The notes below the pieces were generated by a model, which was given only the letters and a program-made list of their open reading frames with translations, had not been told where the DNA came from and made no database searches. Shown in pieces: positions 44,012-53,282 of a stretch of 64,000 nt of DNA. The position numbers and the translations under genes were made by a program. Origin of the DNA: Streptomyces sp. QL37. Lineage in GTDB: Bacteria; Actinomycetota; Actinomycetes; Streptomycetales; Streptomycetaceae. Positions within the stretch are counted from its first letter, which is position 1. Every line of letters begins with the position of its first letter. The stretch covers positions 1,984,001 to 2,048,000 of the forward strand of contig NZ_PTJS01000001.1 in assembly GCF_002941025.1 (NCBI RefSeq), read 5' to 3'.

Positions 44012-44017
44012 TACGGT
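44012..44017 (+). promoter_or_regulatory. -10 box of the TetR gene, leaderless start
   Basis: TACGGT lies seven bases before the ATG at 44024, and no ribosome site precedes the ATG. The transcript probably starts at the start codon. The tandem operators occupy the -35 region. Confidence 0.5.
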
Positions 44018-44023
44018 GTACCC

Positions 44024-44572
44024 ATGCCACGTCCGCCTTCCGCGATGCGTCGTCAGATTCTCGACTCCGCACTGCGTCTCTTCGCCGAGCACGGCTTCAA
44101 GGGGACCTCGCTGCACGACATCGCAGTCGAGGCGCACTGCTCCAAGGCGTCCCTGCTCTACCACTTCGCAGGCAAGGACGCGATCCTCACCGAGCTGCTG
44201 ACCCCTCCGGCCGAGGGGCTCTCCGCCATGGGCGAGGAGCTGGCCGCGCTGACCGGTGGTCAGGCCGTCGAATCCGCCGTCACCGCATACGTCGGCCTCG
44301 CCATGCGCTTCCACCTCGAAATAAAGATCATCTTCGCCGAGCTGCCGGACATGCTCAGCCATCCCGTGCTGGCCGTCATCCCCCGGGCGGTCGACCAGCT
44401 CGCGGCCGCGCTGGCCGGCCGTTCGGACGAGCCCCGTGCGCGCGTCATGGCGCAGATGGTGATCGGCGGCGTGGCTGTCACGGTCGCGGCCGACGTGGAT
44501 GTCGAACCCGGCACGATGCGTGCCGAACTGGTCCAGGGAGCACTGAGAACCCTCGGGCATCCGACCGGCTGA
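44024..44572 (+). CDS. TetR-family regulator
   Basis: 182 residues from ATG 44024. Helix-turn-helix at about 8-55: MRRQILDSALRLFAEHGFKG, TSLHDIAVEAHCSKASLLYH FAGKDAIL. The remainder is an all-helical ligand domain (ELPDMLSHPVLAVIPRAVDQ). Two perfect palindromes precede it, and an MMPL exporter gene follows after 46 bases on the same strand, the usual repressor-pump pairing. A diverged operator is also present before the metallo-hydrolase gene upstream. The inducer is unknown; such pairs often respond to lipids or antibiotics. Confidence 0.92.
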   Translation: MPRPPSAMRRQILDSALRLFAEHGFKGTSLHDIAVEAHCSKASLLYHFAGKDAILTELLTPPAEGLSAMGEELAALTGGQAVESAVTAYVGLAMRFHLEIKIIFAELPDMLSHPVLAVIPRAVDQLAAALAGRSDEPRARVMAQMVIGGVAVTVAADVDVEPGTMRAELVQGALRTLGHPTG

Positions 44573-44618
44573 AGCCGGCAGAAGCCGTCCAGAACGAAGA
44601 GAAAGACGCCTCTCTCGC

Positions 44619-46790
44619 ATGGCAATACTGCTGTACCGGCTCGGCCGGCTGTCCTTCCGCCGCCGAGGGCGTGTCCTCGCCCTCTGGCTGCTGCTGCTCG
44701 CCCTGCTCGGAGGGGGCGCCGCGGCCTTCAGCGGGCCCACCACCAGCAAGTTCTCGATCCCCGGCACCGAGTCGCAGAAAGCCCTGGACTCGCTGGCCCG
44801 GGAGTTCCCGCAGGCTGGGGGCGCGACGGGAACCATAGTCGTCGCCGCACCCGCGGGCGGAAAGCTCACGCCCACGGCTGTGGCTCCCGTGACCGAGGAG
44901 GCGGCGAAGGTCCCCGGTGTCCTCGCGGCCGTCGACCCCTTCGTGTCCAAGGCCGTCTCGCAGGACGGCCGTTACGCCCTGATCCAGGTGCAGTTCGAGT
45001 CGGGTGCCGACGGCATCACCGACGCGCAGCGGGAGGCGTTCACCGAGGCGGGCGCGTCCGTCACGGGTCTGCGGGTCGAGCACGGCGGCGAGATCATGCG
45101 GGGCGTACCGGAGATCGGTTCGACCGAGATCATCGGTGTCGCCGTCGCCGCTCTCGTCCTGGTCCTCACCTTCGGCTCCCTGGTGGCCGCGGGCATGACC
45201 CTGCTGAACGCCCTGGTCGGCGTGGCGGCCGGCATGGCGGGGCTGTTCGCCCTCAGCAGCACCGTGGAACTGACCAGCACCGCGCCCATCCTGGCGCTCA
45301 TGCTGGGCCTTGCGGTCGGCATCGACTACGCCCTCTTCATCACCTCCCGTTACCGCCACTACCTGTCGGAGGGCATGGACGGGGAGGAGGCGGCGGGCCG
45401 GGCGGCCGGGACCGCGGGTTCGGCCGTCGTGTTCGCGGGGGCGACTGTCGTCATCGCGCTCGCGGGTCTCGCCGTCGCCGGTGTGCCCTTCCTGACGGTC
45501 ATGGGCCTGGCCGCCGCGGCCACGGTCGCTCTCGCGGTGCTGGTGTCCCTCACCCTGCTGCCGGCCGTCCTCGGCTTCGCGGGCGCCCGGGTACTGCCCC
45601 GCAAGCAGCGGACCCCGGACCGGACATCCGCGCCGGACCCCGTCGAGGCCGAGGCCGGCTTCGGCTTCCGCTGGGGCCGGATCGTGGCACGGCTGCGCGT
45701 GCCCGTCCTCGTCCTCGGGGTGGTCGGGCTCGGGGCTCTCGCCCTGCCCGTGCAGGACATGCGTCTGGCGCTGCCCGACGCGAGCACCGAGGCGGTCGGA
45801 TCGCCCAACCGCGAGGCGTACGACCTGACGACCGAGGGGTTCGGCGAGGGCTTCAACGGCAGGCTGGTCGCCGTCGTGTCGGGCGGCACCGCGCAGGCGA
45901 CCGGTACGGCGGCCAAGGAGACCGCCGCGCTCATCATGGAGACCGACGGGGTGCTGGCCGTCGCCGCCCCGCAGATGAACGAGAAGGGCACCACCGCCCT
46001 TCTGGCCGTGATCCCCGAGACCGGTCCGACCGCCGCCGCGACCGAGGACACCGTCAACGAGATCCGTGACCGGGTGGCGGGCGTCGAGGGCGCGGCCGTC
46101 TCCCTGACCGGTGCCACCGCGGTCGGCATCGACGTCTCCGAGAAGCTCGCCGCCGCGCTGCCGGTCTATCTCCTGCTCGTGGTCGGGCTGTCCGTCCTGC
46201 TGCTGATGCTCGTCTTCCGGTCGGTCCTGGTGCCGCTCAAGGCGGCGCTGGGCTTCCTGCTGACCATCGGCGCGACCTTCGGGATCACCGTCGCCATCTT
46301 CCAGGAAGGCCATCTGGCGGAGCTCGTCGGCCTGGACACGCCCGGGCCACTGGTCAGCTTCCTGCCCATCCTTCTGATCGGCATCCTCTTCGGCCTGGCC
46401 ATGGACTACGAGGTCTTCCTGGTCTCGCGTATGCGGGAGGACTTCGTCCACGGCGCCGACGCACGCGAGTCGGTCATCAGCGGTGTCGGCCACAACGCGC
46501 GCGTGGTCACGGCGGCGGCGGTGATCATGACGGCCGTCTTCGGCGGGTTCGTGTTCATGCCGGACCCGATCATCAAGTCCATCGGGTTCGCCCTGGCGGT
46601 CGGCGTGCTCATCGACGCCTTCGTCGTGCGTATGGCGCTCGTACCCGCGGTCATGCACCTGCTGGGACGGGCTGCCTGGTGGCTGCCCCGTCCGGTCGAC
46701 CGGATCATGCCCGACCTCGACATCGAGGGCGAGCGGCTGCAACGGGAGATCCCGGTGCAGCGGGAGCCGGTCGAGCTCGTGAAGACATGA
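44619..46790 (+). CDS. MMPL-family exporter
   Basis: 723-residue RND-type membrane protein with about 12 TM segments in two halves. Characteristic repeats VGIDYALFITSRYRHYL near 230 and LAMDYEVFLVSRMREDF near 595 carry the Asp-Tyr pairs of the proton relay in MmpL proteins. Two extracytoplasmic loops follow TM1 and TM7. Members export lipids, siderophores or antibiotics. The TetR gene immediately upstream with tandem operators almost certainly controls it. A strong hairpin follows the stop. Confidence 0.92.
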   Translation: MAILLYRLGRLSFRRRGRVLALWLLLLALLGGGAAAFSGPTTSKFSIPGTESQKALDSLAREFPQAGGATGTIVVAAPAGGKLTPTAVAPVTEEAAKVPGVLAAVDPFVSKAVSQDGRYALIQVQFESGADGITDAQREAFTEAGASVTGLRVEHGGEIMRGVPEIGSTEIIGVAVAALVLVLTFGSLVAAGMTLLNALVGVAAGMAGLFALSSTVELTSTAPILALMLGLAVGIDYALFITSRYRHYLSEGMDGEEAAGRAAGTAGSAVVFAGATVVIALAGLAVAGVPFLTVMGLAAAATVALAVLVSLTLLPAVLGFAGARVLPRKQRTPDRTSAPDPVEAEAGFGFRWGRIVARLRVPVLVLGVVGLGALALPVQDMRLALPDASTEAVGSPNREAYDLTTEGFGEGFNGRLVAVVSGGTAQATGTAAKETAALIMETDGVLAVAAPQMNEKGTTALLAVIPETGPTAAATEDTVNEIRDRVAGVEGAAVSLTGATAVGIDVSEKLAAALPVYLLLVVGLSVLLLMLVFRSVLVPLKAALGFLLTIGATFGITVAIFQEGHLAELVGLDTPGPLVSFLPILLIGILFGLAMDYEVFLVSRMREDFVHGADARESVISGVGHNARVVTAAAVIMTAVFGGFVFMPDPIIKSIGFALAVGVLIDAFVVRMALVPAVMHLLGRAAWWLPRPVDRIMPDLDIEGERLQREIPVQREPVELVKT

Positions 46791-46795
46791 GCGCA

Positions 46796-46829
46796 CCGGT
46801 GCCCCCGGCCCGAGGGCCGGGGGCACCGG
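46796..46829. terminator. terminator between MMPL gene and msrB
   Basis: Perfect 16-base G/C stem (46796-46811 with 46814-46829) and a 2-base loop, between two convergent stop codons. Probably bidirectional. Confidence 0.85.
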
Positions 46830-46841
46830 AGGTGCGGCCGC

Positions 46842-47249
46842 TCAGCTCTCGTCCGGCGCCAGCGTCAGCGAGATCGAGTTGATGCAGTAGCGCTGGTCCG
46901 TGGGCGTCGGATAACCCTCGCCCTCGAAGACATGCCCGAGGTGCGATCCGCAGCGGGCGCAGCGCACCTCGGTGCGGGTCATGCCCAGGGTGTTGTCCTG
47001 GAGCAGCTCGACCGCGTCGGTGTCCTTCGGGTCGTAGAAGGACGGCCAGCCGCAGTGCGACTCGAACTTGGTGTCGGAGCGGAACAGCTCCGCACCGCAG
47101 GCGCGGCAGGAGTAGACGCCCGCCGTCCTTGTGTCGGTGTACTCACCCACGAACGCGGGCTCGGTGCCGGCCTTGCGCAGCACCGCGTACTCGGCGGGCG
47201 TCAGCTCCGCCCGCCATTGCTCGTCCGGCTTCTCGACGTCGTACGACAC
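46842..47249 (-). CDS. msrB: peptide-methionine (R)-S-oxide reductase
   Basis: 135 residues from the GTG at 47247-47249 with GGGAG six bases upstream. Zinc Cys pairs CRACG and CARCG, HCGWPSFYDP, and the catalytic Cys in QRYCINSISL are all present. It repairs methionine-R-sulfoxide in oxidised proteins using thioredoxin. It starts eleven bases after the murC stop, so the two may be cotranscribed. An in-frame extension upstream lies inside murC and is not used. Confidence 0.95.
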   Translation of the reverse strand: MSYDVEKPDEQWRAELTPAEYAVLRKAGTEPAFVGEYTDTRTAGVYSCRACGAELFRSDTKFESHCGWPSFYDPKDTDAVELLQDNTLGMTRTEVRCARCGSHLGHVFEGEGYPTPTDQRYCINSISLTLAPDES

Positions 47250-47259
47250 GGTGGCTCCC

Positions 47260-48654
47260 TCAGCTCGACAGGTGGTCCAGGATCTGCGGGCCGAGGTCGG
47301 TGACATCGCCCGCTCCCATGGTGAGAACCAGATCGCCGGGCTTCGCCATTCCCGCGACGGCCGCGGGGACGGCGGCCTTGTCGTGGACGGCCGTGACATC
47401 GGCGCCCGCGGCCTTCGCGGCGTCGATGATCAGTGCGCTCGTGACGCCCGGGACCGGGTCCTCCCTGGCCGGGTAGATGTCCAGGACCAGCGAGGCGTCG
47501 GCGAGGGCGAGGGCCTGGCCCATCTCCGTGCCGAGCTCCTGGGTGCGGGAGAAGAGGTGGGGCTGGAAGACCACCAGGAGGCGGGCGTCGGTCGCGGCGC
47601 CGCGCATGGCCTCCAGATCGGCGGTCATCTCCGTGGGGTGGTGGGCGTACGAGTCGATGACCTGGACGCCGGCCGCCTCGCCCTTGAGCTGGAGGCGGCG
47701 CTTGACCCCGGTGTACTTGCCGATGGCGGAGGCCAGGTTGTGCGCGGGGATGCCGAGGGCGACACCGGCGGCGAGCGCGGCGACGGCGTTGTGCGCGTAG
47801 TGGCGGCCCGGCACGGAGACCGTGAAGGTGAGGTACTTGCCGTTGAGGACGACCGTGACCTCGCTGGTCAGGCCGCGCGGGGTGACCTTGTGCACGCGTA
47901 CGTCCGCTCCCTCCGACTCGCCGTACGTGACGACGGTGAGGGAGGAGAGCTCGCGGACGCGGTGGGTCAGCTCCACTGCGCCGGGCTGGTCGGCGGCGAC
48001 GACCAGGGTGCCACCCGGGACGACCTTGCCGACGAAGGTCTCGAAGGACTCGTAGATCTCGTCCATCGAGGCGTAGTTCGCGTGGTGGTCCAGCTCGACG
48101 TTGAGGACGATCGCGACCTCGGGGGCGTACTTCTGGAAGCTCCGGTCGCTCTCGTCGGCCTCCGCGACGAAGATGTCGCCGTTGCCGTGCGTGGCGTTGG
48201 TGCCGGGTCCCTCCAGGTCGCCGCCGATGGCGTACGAGGGGTCGAGGGCCAGCTCGGAGAGGGCGACGGCGAGCATCGACGTGGTGGTGGTCTTGCCGTG
48301 CGTGCCGGCGACCGCGATGGCGCGCAGGCCCTCCATGAGGGAGGCGAGCGCGTCGGAGCGGTGGACGACGGGGATGTCCAGCTCGGCGGCGCGGACCAGC
48401 TCGGGGTTGTCGGCGCGGATGGCGCTGGAGACGACCACCGAGGTCGCGTCGTCGGCCAGGTGTCCGGCGGCGTGCCCGATGTGGACGGTCGCTCCCAGCG
48501 CGCGCAGCGCCTCGGCGGTGGCGGACTCCTTGGCGTCGCTGCCCGCCACCTTCGCGCCGCGCTGGGCGAGGATCTTCGCGATGCCCGACATTCCGGCGCC
48601 GCCGATGCCGATGAAGTGCGGCCGTTCCAGGGCGGCAGGAATACCGGGTGCCAT
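47260..48654 (-). CDS. murC: UDP-N-acetylmuramate--L-alanine ligase
   Basis: 464 residues. HFIGIGGAGMSGIAKIL binds the UDP part, AVAGTHGKTTTTSML is the ATP loop and DSYAHHPTEM the C-terminal domain signature of Mur ligases. It adds the first amino acid of the peptidoglycan stem peptide in the cytoplasm. In most bacteria murC lies in the dcw cluster; in Streptomyces it stands apart, as here, next to msrB and zapE. Length is normal. Confidence 0.96.
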   Translation of the reverse strand: MAPGIPAALERPHFIGIGGAGMSGIAKILAQRGAKVAGSDAKESATAEALRALGATVHIGHAAGHLADDATSVVVSSAIRADNPELVRAAELDIPVVHRSDALASLMEGLRAIAVAGTHGKTTTTSMLAVALSELALDPSYAIGGDLEGPGTNATHGNGDIFVAEADESDRSFQKYAPEVAIVLNVELDHHANYASMDEIYESFETFVGKVVPGGTLVVAADQPGAVELTHRVRELSSLTVVTYGESEGADVRVHKVTPRGLTSEVTVVLNGKYLTFTVSVPGRHYAHNAVAALAAGVALGIPAHNLASAIGKYTGVKRRLQLKGEAAGVQVIDSYAHHPTEMTADLEAMRGAATDARLLVVFQPHLFSRTQELGTEMGQALALADASLVLDIYPAREDPVPGVTSALIIDAAKAAGADVTAVHDKAAVPAAVAGMAKPGDLVLTMGAGDVTDLGPQILDHLSS

Positions 48655-48698
48655 ACGTGTCTCTCCCGAGCTGTGGTGGGTCTGGGTCGGACCCCAGC

Positions 48699-49169
48699 CT
48701 ATTCGCTGTGCGCGAAGAGCTTGAGCACCGGTACGCCGACCTTGTGGCGGGCCCGGGAAGCCCAGTCGCGGTGGAAGAACTCCTCGACGTAGTGGGGCGC
48801 CGTCAGCACGATGACCTCGTCGGCCCCGGAGTCGTCGACCACGGTCTTCAGCTTGTCCAGGGGGTGGTCCTCGACCACTTGTCCGACGGCCTCCGACCCC
48901 GCCTCGCGCAGCTGCCGGAGCGAGAACTCCAGCGCCATCTCGGCGGGCTCCCTGGCCTCCTTCCCCTCCGGCTGCTCCCCTTCGCGGACGGCTTCCCGCA
49001 GCTCGCCGATCGCCACGTCGTCGATCGCGCGCAGCAGCACGTCGGCCTGGTCACCGCGGGGCTGCATCAGCACGACGAACGAGATCCGCTCCTCGCCGTG
49101 GAGGGTCGTGACGAATTCCACGTCCTCGGGGGTGAGGGGCTTCTCGATCATCAAAACGCTTGTGAACAC
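48699..49169 (-). CDS. conserved protein upstream of murC, Rossmann-like
   Basis: 156 residues: FTSVLMIEKPLTPEDVEFVT TLHGEERISFVVLMQPRG, a Glu-rich helical middle, then DEVIVLTAPHYVEEFFHRDW ASRARHKVGVPVLKLFAH. The alternation of strand and helix, with a middle insertion, resembles universal stress proteins, including the final DWASRARHKVGVPV pattern. Similar proteins in Streptomyces are sometimes labelled indole-3-glycerol phosphate synthase, for which no motif is visible. It is 44 bases upstream of murC on the same strand. Function unknown. Confidence 0.78.
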   Translation of the reverse strand: MFTSVLMIEKPLTPEDVEFVTTLHGEERISFVVLMQPRGDQADVLLRAIDDVAIGELREAVREGEQPEGKEAREPAEMALEFSLRQLREAGSEAVGQVVEDHPLDKLKTVVDDSGADEVIVLTAPHYVEEFFHRDWASRARHKVGVPVLKLFAHSE

Positions 49170-49309
49170 GGCAGGCGCCCTTCCGCTTCATCTCGTCGGC
49201 CGCGGGGACGGCCGCTGTTGCTGAAACCATCCTTCCCCGCAATTGCACGGGGTAGCAGCACTAAGTGTGCCCACCCGGAGCTAACCGGAACGGGTAATTC
49301 CGCTAAGTG

Positions 49310-50080
49310 TCAGATCTTCCCGTACCGCGTGAAGAGGAATCCTGCCTCTTCCAGGAGCGAGATGAGAGAGAAACGTTCCGGCACGGCAACGGCGGGACCG
49401 CCCGCGATGCGCTGCGCGTCTCCGGCGGTGAGCAGCGGGGACACGGTCAGACACAGCTCGTCGAGCACCCCGGCCGCCACGAACCGGCCCAGCAGACGCG
49501 GCCCGCCCTCGGTGAGGAGCCGGCGAAAGCCCCGCCGGCCCAGTGCGGCGACCGCACGTGCCGGGTCGACGGCGGCGCCGTCCCCGGCGAACAGCACCTC
49601 GGCCCCCGCCTCCCGGGCCGCCCGGACCCGGTCCGTGGGCGCCGTCGCCCCGGTGACCACCAGGGTCGGGACCAGCGGCGAGACGAAGAGCGGCAGCGAG
49701 AAGTCCAGGTCCAGGCTCGCGCTGACGACCGCGACGGCCGGGGCGGGGCCCTGGCCCGCGGCCTCGCGCCGGGCGGCGAAGGCCTCCCGGGCCCGCGTCG
49801 GGCGGTAGCTCTCCATGCGCACCGTCTCGGCGCCGACGACGACCACGTCGGCGAGGCCTCGCAGGGTGCCGAAGATCCGCATGTCGGCGGGGCAGGAGAT
49901 GCCCTGGGAGCGGCCGTCGTGCTGGGCGGCGCCGTCCAGCGTGGAGACCATGTTGGCCCGGAGCCAGGGGCGCTCGTCGTCGGGATACGCGTAGGCGTCA
50001 GCCAGCTCCTGGAGCGTCCACTCGCGGTCGTCGGCCGCGGCCGGGGTTGTCAGGTCCGTCACAGGGAGCAGGCGTCGCAT
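49310..50080 (-). CDS. pyrimidine reductase family protein (RibD C-terminal domain)
   Basis: 256 residues from the ATG at 50078-50080. PWLRANMVSTLDGAAQHDGR SQGIS, DVVVVGAETVRMESYRP and RLLTEGGPRLLGRFVAAGVL DELCLTVSPLL are the dihydrofolate-reductase-like fold of the RibD C-terminal domain. The deaminase half is absent. Probably an NADPH-dependent reductase in riboflavin or deazaflavin metabolism. It is divergent from zapE across 37 bases. Confidence 0.88.
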   Translation of the reverse strand: MRRLLPVTDLTTPAAADDREWTLQELADAYAYPDDERPWLRANMVSTLDGAAQHDGRSQGISCPADMRIFGTLRGLADVVVVGAETVRMESYRPTRAREAFAARREAAGQGPAPAVAVVSASLDLDFSLPLFVSPLVPTLVVTGATAPTDRVRAAREAGAEVLFAGDGAAVDPARAVAALGRRGFRRLLTEGGPRLLGRFVAAGVLDELCLTVSPLLTAGDAQRIAGGPAVAVPERFSLISLLEEAGFLFTRYGKI

Positions 50081-50103
50081 GCCCAGCAGTCTGGCACGGC
50101 CCT

Positions 50104-50109
50104 TAGAGT
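50104..50109 (+). promoter_or_regulatory. -10 box of zapE, leaderless start
   Basis: TAGAGT ends nine bases before the GTG at 50118, so transcription would begin on or just before the start codon. No good -35 box is seen and there is no ribosome site. Confidence 0.45.
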
Positions 50110-50117
50110 GGACAGTT

Positions 50118-51257
50118 GTGTCGTCCTCCACAGCCGTGCCGGGGCAGAGCCCCATAGCCGAAACGGCCCCGCAGTCCCTGTGCGCCCTCGAGCCGCGCGT
50201 CCCCGCCGACCGTCTGGTCGCGGAGATGGTGCCGCCGCCGCGCTTCGACTCGGTGCGTTTCGATACGTACGTACCCGACCCGAACCAGCCGAGCCAGGCC
50301 GAGGCGGTCGAGGTCCTCAGCTCGTTCGCGGCGGGGCTCGGCGGCGCCCATGCCACGGGGTCGGGCAAGGCAGGAAGAGCGCGAAGCGCATCCTCCGCGG
50401 GATGGTGGCGGGCGACGGGCGGGCGGTTCGGGAAGAAGCAGGCTGCGCCCACAGGGCCGAGCGGTGTCTACCTCGACGGCGGCTACGGCGTCGGCAAGAC
50501 ACACCTGCTGGCCTCCCTCTGGCACGCCACCCCCGCCGCGCCGTCGCTCAAGGCCTTCGGCACCTTCGTCGAGCTGACGAACCTGGTCGGCGCGCTGGGT
50601 TTCCAGCAGACCGTCCAGACCCTGAGCGGGCACCGGCTGCTCTGCATCGACGAATTCGAACTGGACGACCCGGGTGACACGGTCCTGGTGTCGTCCCTGC
50701 TCAGCAGGTTGGTCGAAGCGGGGGTCGCACTGGCCGCGACCTCGAACACACTGCCCGGCAAGCTCGGCGAGGGCCGATTCGCGGCGGCCGACTTCCTCCG
50801 CGAGATCCAGGGGCTGTCCTCGCACTTCCGGCCGCTGCGGATCGACGGCGAGGACTACCGCCACCGGGGGCTGCCCGAGGCGCCGGCGCCGTACTCCGAC
50901 GACCAGGTGACCAGGGCCGCGTACGCGACCCAGGGGGCCTCGCTCGACGACTTCCCCGCTCTGCTCGACCACCTCGCCCGGGTACACCCGAGCCGTTACG
51001 GCGCGCTGACGGACGGGATCACCGCGGTGTGCCTCACCGATGTTCAGCCGGTGCCCGACCAGTCGACCGCGCTGCGCCTGGTGGTGCTCGCGGACCGGCT
51101 GTACGACCGCGAGGTCCCGGTGCTCGCCTCCGGCCTCCCCTTCGACCGGCTGTTCAGCGACGAGATGCTGAACGGCGGGTACCGGAAGAAGTACTTCCGG
51201 GCCATCTCGCGGCTGACGGCGCTGGCGCGTGACGCAAAGGGACTGGTGGCGCAGTAG
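50118..51257 (+). CDS. zapE: ZapE/AFG1-type ATPase
   Basis: 379 residues from the GTG at 50118. Walker A is GGYGVGKTHLLASLW and Walker B LLCIDEFELDDPGD, followed by SNTLPGKLGEGRFAAADFLR EIQ, which is typical of AFG1/ZapE ATPases. In Gammaproteobacteria ZapE is a Z-ring-associated ATPase; in actinobacteria the family is conserved but little studied. A basic Gly/Arg/Ser stretch near 75-110 interrupts the N-terminal part. An in-frame ATG at 50079 also exists but falls outside the apparent transcript. Confidence 0.9.
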   Translation: MSSSTAVPGQSPIAETAPQSLCALEPRVPADRLVAEMVPPPRFDSVRFDTYVPDPNQPSQAEAVEVLSSFAAGLGGAHATGSGKAGRARSASSAGWWRATGGRFGKKQAAPTGPSGVYLDGGYGVGKTHLLASLWHATPAAPSLKAFGTFVELTNLVGALGFQQTVQTLSGHRLLCIDEFELDDPGDTVLVSSLLSRLVEAGVALAATSNTLPGKLGEGRFAAADFLREIQGLSSHFRPLRIDGEDYRHRGLPEAPAPYSDDQVTRAAYATQGASLDDFPALLDHLARVHPSRYGALTDGITAVCLTDVQPVPDQSTALRLVVLADRLYDREVPVLASGLPFDRLFSDEMLNGGYRKKYFRAISRLTALARDAKGLVAQ

Positions 51258-51338
51258 GTTCGGGGGTTGAAGGGCGTACGGGTGCCTCCGGGTCCGCGTA
51301 CGTCCCATAACCGCGCACACCGTTTGAAGGGATCCAGC

Positions 51339-51764
51339 ATGGCTACCACGCGTCAGGCGCACACGGTCTGGGAAGGCAACCTGCTCGAGGGCAACGGCGT
51401 TGTCACCCTCGACTCCTCCGGGATCGGGGAGTACCCGGTCTCCTGGCCGTCCCGCGCGGAGAAGGCGAACGGCAAGACCAGCCCCGAGGAGCTCATCGCG
51501 GCCGCACACTCCAGCTGCTTCTCGATGGCCCTCTCCAACGGCCTGGCCACGGCGGGCACCCCGCCCACCCGGCTCAACACCCAGGCCGAGGTCACCTTCC
51601 AGCCCGGCACCGGTATCACCGGCATCCACCTCACGGTGGAGGGCGAGGTTCCGGGTCTTGACGAGGCGGGCTTCGTGAAGGCCGCCGAGGACGCCAAGGC
51701 GAACTGCCCGGTCAGCCAGGCGCTCTCGGGCACCACCATCACGCTCACCGCGTCGCTGGCCTGA
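51339..51764 (+). CDS. OsmC family peroxiredoxin
   Basis: 141 residues from ATG 51339 with GAAGGG eight bases upstream. NGKTSPEELIAAAHSSCFSM ALSN contains the first redox Cys and the conserved Glu; KANCPVSQALSG contains the second Cys. It reduces organic hydroperoxides, with dihydrolipoyl thiols as usual donors. It follows zapE by 81 bases and ends at a clear hairpin. Confidence 0.93.
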   Translation: MATTRQAHTVWEGNLLEGNGVVTLDSSGIGEYPVSWPSRAEKANGKTSPEELIAAAHSSCFSMALSNGLATAGTPPTRLNTQAEVTFQPGTGITGIHLTVEGEVPGLDEAGFVKAAEDAKANCPVSQALSGTTITLTASLA

Positions 51765-51772
51765 TTCCACAC

Positions 51773-51801
51773 GTCCCTGGGGCCTCGTCCGCCCCAGGGA
51801 C
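51773..51801 (+). terminator. terminator after the OsmC gene
   Basis: GTCCCTGGGG and CCCCAGGGAC, a perfect 10-base stem around nine bases, nine bases after the stop codon. Confidence 0.8.
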
Positions 51802-51897
51802 ACAAGGGGCACCGTGGCCCGCATGGTTCCCGCGCGCCGCGACGCGTGGTACACACATGCGGGTCACTTCACCTGTCCGCCAACAGGGAGTTGCCTC

Positions 51898-53274
51898 ATG
51901 TCATCCACATCTCGACACCTCGCAACACGACGACAGGTCCTGGCCGGCAGCGCCGCGACCGCGGCCTCGGTCGCCTTCACCGGGGCCTTCACCGAACTCT
52001 TCTCCGGCACCGCCGAAGCCAGGGGGCACAGCGGCTACGGCCCCCTCCTGCCGGACCCCGACGGTCTGCTCGATCTGCCGAAAGGCTTCCGCTACCGGGT
52101 GCTCTCCCGGGAGGGCGACCAGCTCCGCTCCGGCGAGGGCCGGGTTCCCAGCAACCACGACGGAATGGCTGCCTTCGCGGGCCGCAACGGCCGCGTCCAT
52201 CTCGTACGCAATCACGAGAACCGCAACACCGGAAAGATCGGCGTGCCCACGGTCGAGGGCCTCACCTACGACCCGATGGGCAAGGGAGGCTGTACGTCCC
52301 TCGAACTCGACGGCCGCGGCAACGTACGCGGCGAGCGCGTCGCCATCGCGGGTACGGCCGTCAACTGCGCGGGTGGGCCCACCCCCTGGAACACCTGGCT
52401 GACGTGCGAGGAGACCGAGGACAGGGCCGGCACCAACGGTTACACGAAGGACCACGGCTTCATCTTCGAGGTGGACGGCGCCGATCCGCGCCGCACCGGG
52501 GCCGTACCGCTGACCGCGATGGGACGCTTCCAGCACGAGGCCGTCGCGGTCGATCCGCACAACGGCATCGTGTACGAGACGGAGGACGCCTTCGAGAAGC
52601 CGTTCGGGCTCTTCTACCGCTTCCTCCCCGAGAAGCCGCTGGGCGGCACGGGCTCCCTGCGGGCCGGCGGCGCGCTGGAGGCCATGCGCGTACCCGGTGT
52701 ACCCGACCTGTCCGTGATCCAGGAGACGGGCGCGAGCTTCGACCGGATCGAGTGGGTCCCCGTGCCGGACCCGCAGGCCGCGGAGACGCCCATCCGGCTC
52801 CAGGACTTCGGGCCGAAGGGCATCACGCACGCCCAGAAGCTGGAGGGCTGCTACTGGGGCGGTTCCTCGGTGTACTTCGTCTCCAGCTTCGCGCACAGCT
52901 CGGAGGGGTCGGCGGCCGACCACTTCGGCCAGGTGTGGCGGTACGAACCGAAGCGGCGGAGGCTCACCTTGGTGATCGTCTTCGGCCCGGACACCGACGT
53001 CCAGCTGCCCGGCGAGTCCCCGGACAACATCTGCCTCGCCGCAGGGGGCGGGCTGATGGTCTGCGAGGACGGGGGCGGAGCACAGCACGTGCTCGGGGTG
53101 ACGCGGCGAGGCGAGGTCTACGCGATGGCGCGGGGCCGGCAGAACATCGGGACGGCCGAGGAACCGGAGTGGGGCGAGTTCGCGGGCGTCACGTTCTCAC
53201 CGGACGGCGGGACGATGTTCGTGAACTGCTACACGCCGGGGACGACGTTCGCGGTGACGGGCCCCTGGCGCTGA
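51898..53274 (+). CDS. Tat-exported PhoX-like (DUF839) protein
   Basis: 458 residues from ATG 51898 (CAGGGAG upstream). Tat signal with Arg11-Arg12 then AGSAATAASVAFTGAF. The mature part is a beta-propeller of the PhoX/DUF839 family: NHDGMAAFAGRNGRVHLVRN HEN, NTWLTCEETEDR, ETEDAFEKPFGLFYRFLPE and SPDNICLAAGGGLMVCEDGG. PhoX alkaline phosphatases use calcium and iron; many family members lack demonstrated phosphatase activity, so the enzyme function is not certain. No pho box was seen upstream. Confidence 0.87.
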   Translation: MSSTSRHLATRRQVLAGSAATAASVAFTGAFTELFSGTAEARGHSGYGPLLPDPDGLLDLPKGFRYRVLSREGDQLRSGEGRVPSNHDGMAAFAGRNGRVHLVRNHENRNTGKIGVPTVEGLTYDPMGKGGCTSLELDGRGNVRGERVAIAGTAVNCAGGPTPWNTWLTCEETEDRAGTNGYTKDHGFIFEVDGADPRRTGAVPLTAMGRFQHEAVAVDPHNGIVYETEDAFEKPFGLFYRFLPEKPLGGTGSLRAGGALEAMRVPGVPDLSVIQETGASFDRIEWVPVPDPQAAETPIRLQDFGPKGITHAQKLEGCYWGGSSVYFVSSFAHSSEGSAADHFGQVWRYEPKRRRLTLVIVFGPDTDVQLPGESPDNICLAAGGGLMVCEDGGGAQHVLGVTRRGEVYAMARGRQNIGTAEEPEWGEFAGVTFSPDGGTMFVNCYTPGTTFAVTGPWR

Positions 53275-53282
53275 CGGGGGCA

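Noticed and set aside
44478..46826. Minus-strand frame of 782 codons opposite the MMPL gene
   Set aside because: Translation is rich in His, Asp, Gly and Arg without hydrophobic segments; the plus-strand MMPL protein is certain.
48699..49169. Indole-3-glycerol phosphate synthase
   Set aside because: No TIM-barrel or substrate motif is present and the protein is far too short.
49258..49310. Twice repeated CTAAGTGT as an attachment site or operator
   Set aside because: Only eight bases are shared and no integrase or regulator is nearby.
51857..52402. Cysteine-type leader peptide starting at 51857 before the PhoX-like gene
   Set aside because: The frame does not stop before the gene but runs on for 181 codons inside it, and no sulfur-metabolism gene follows.
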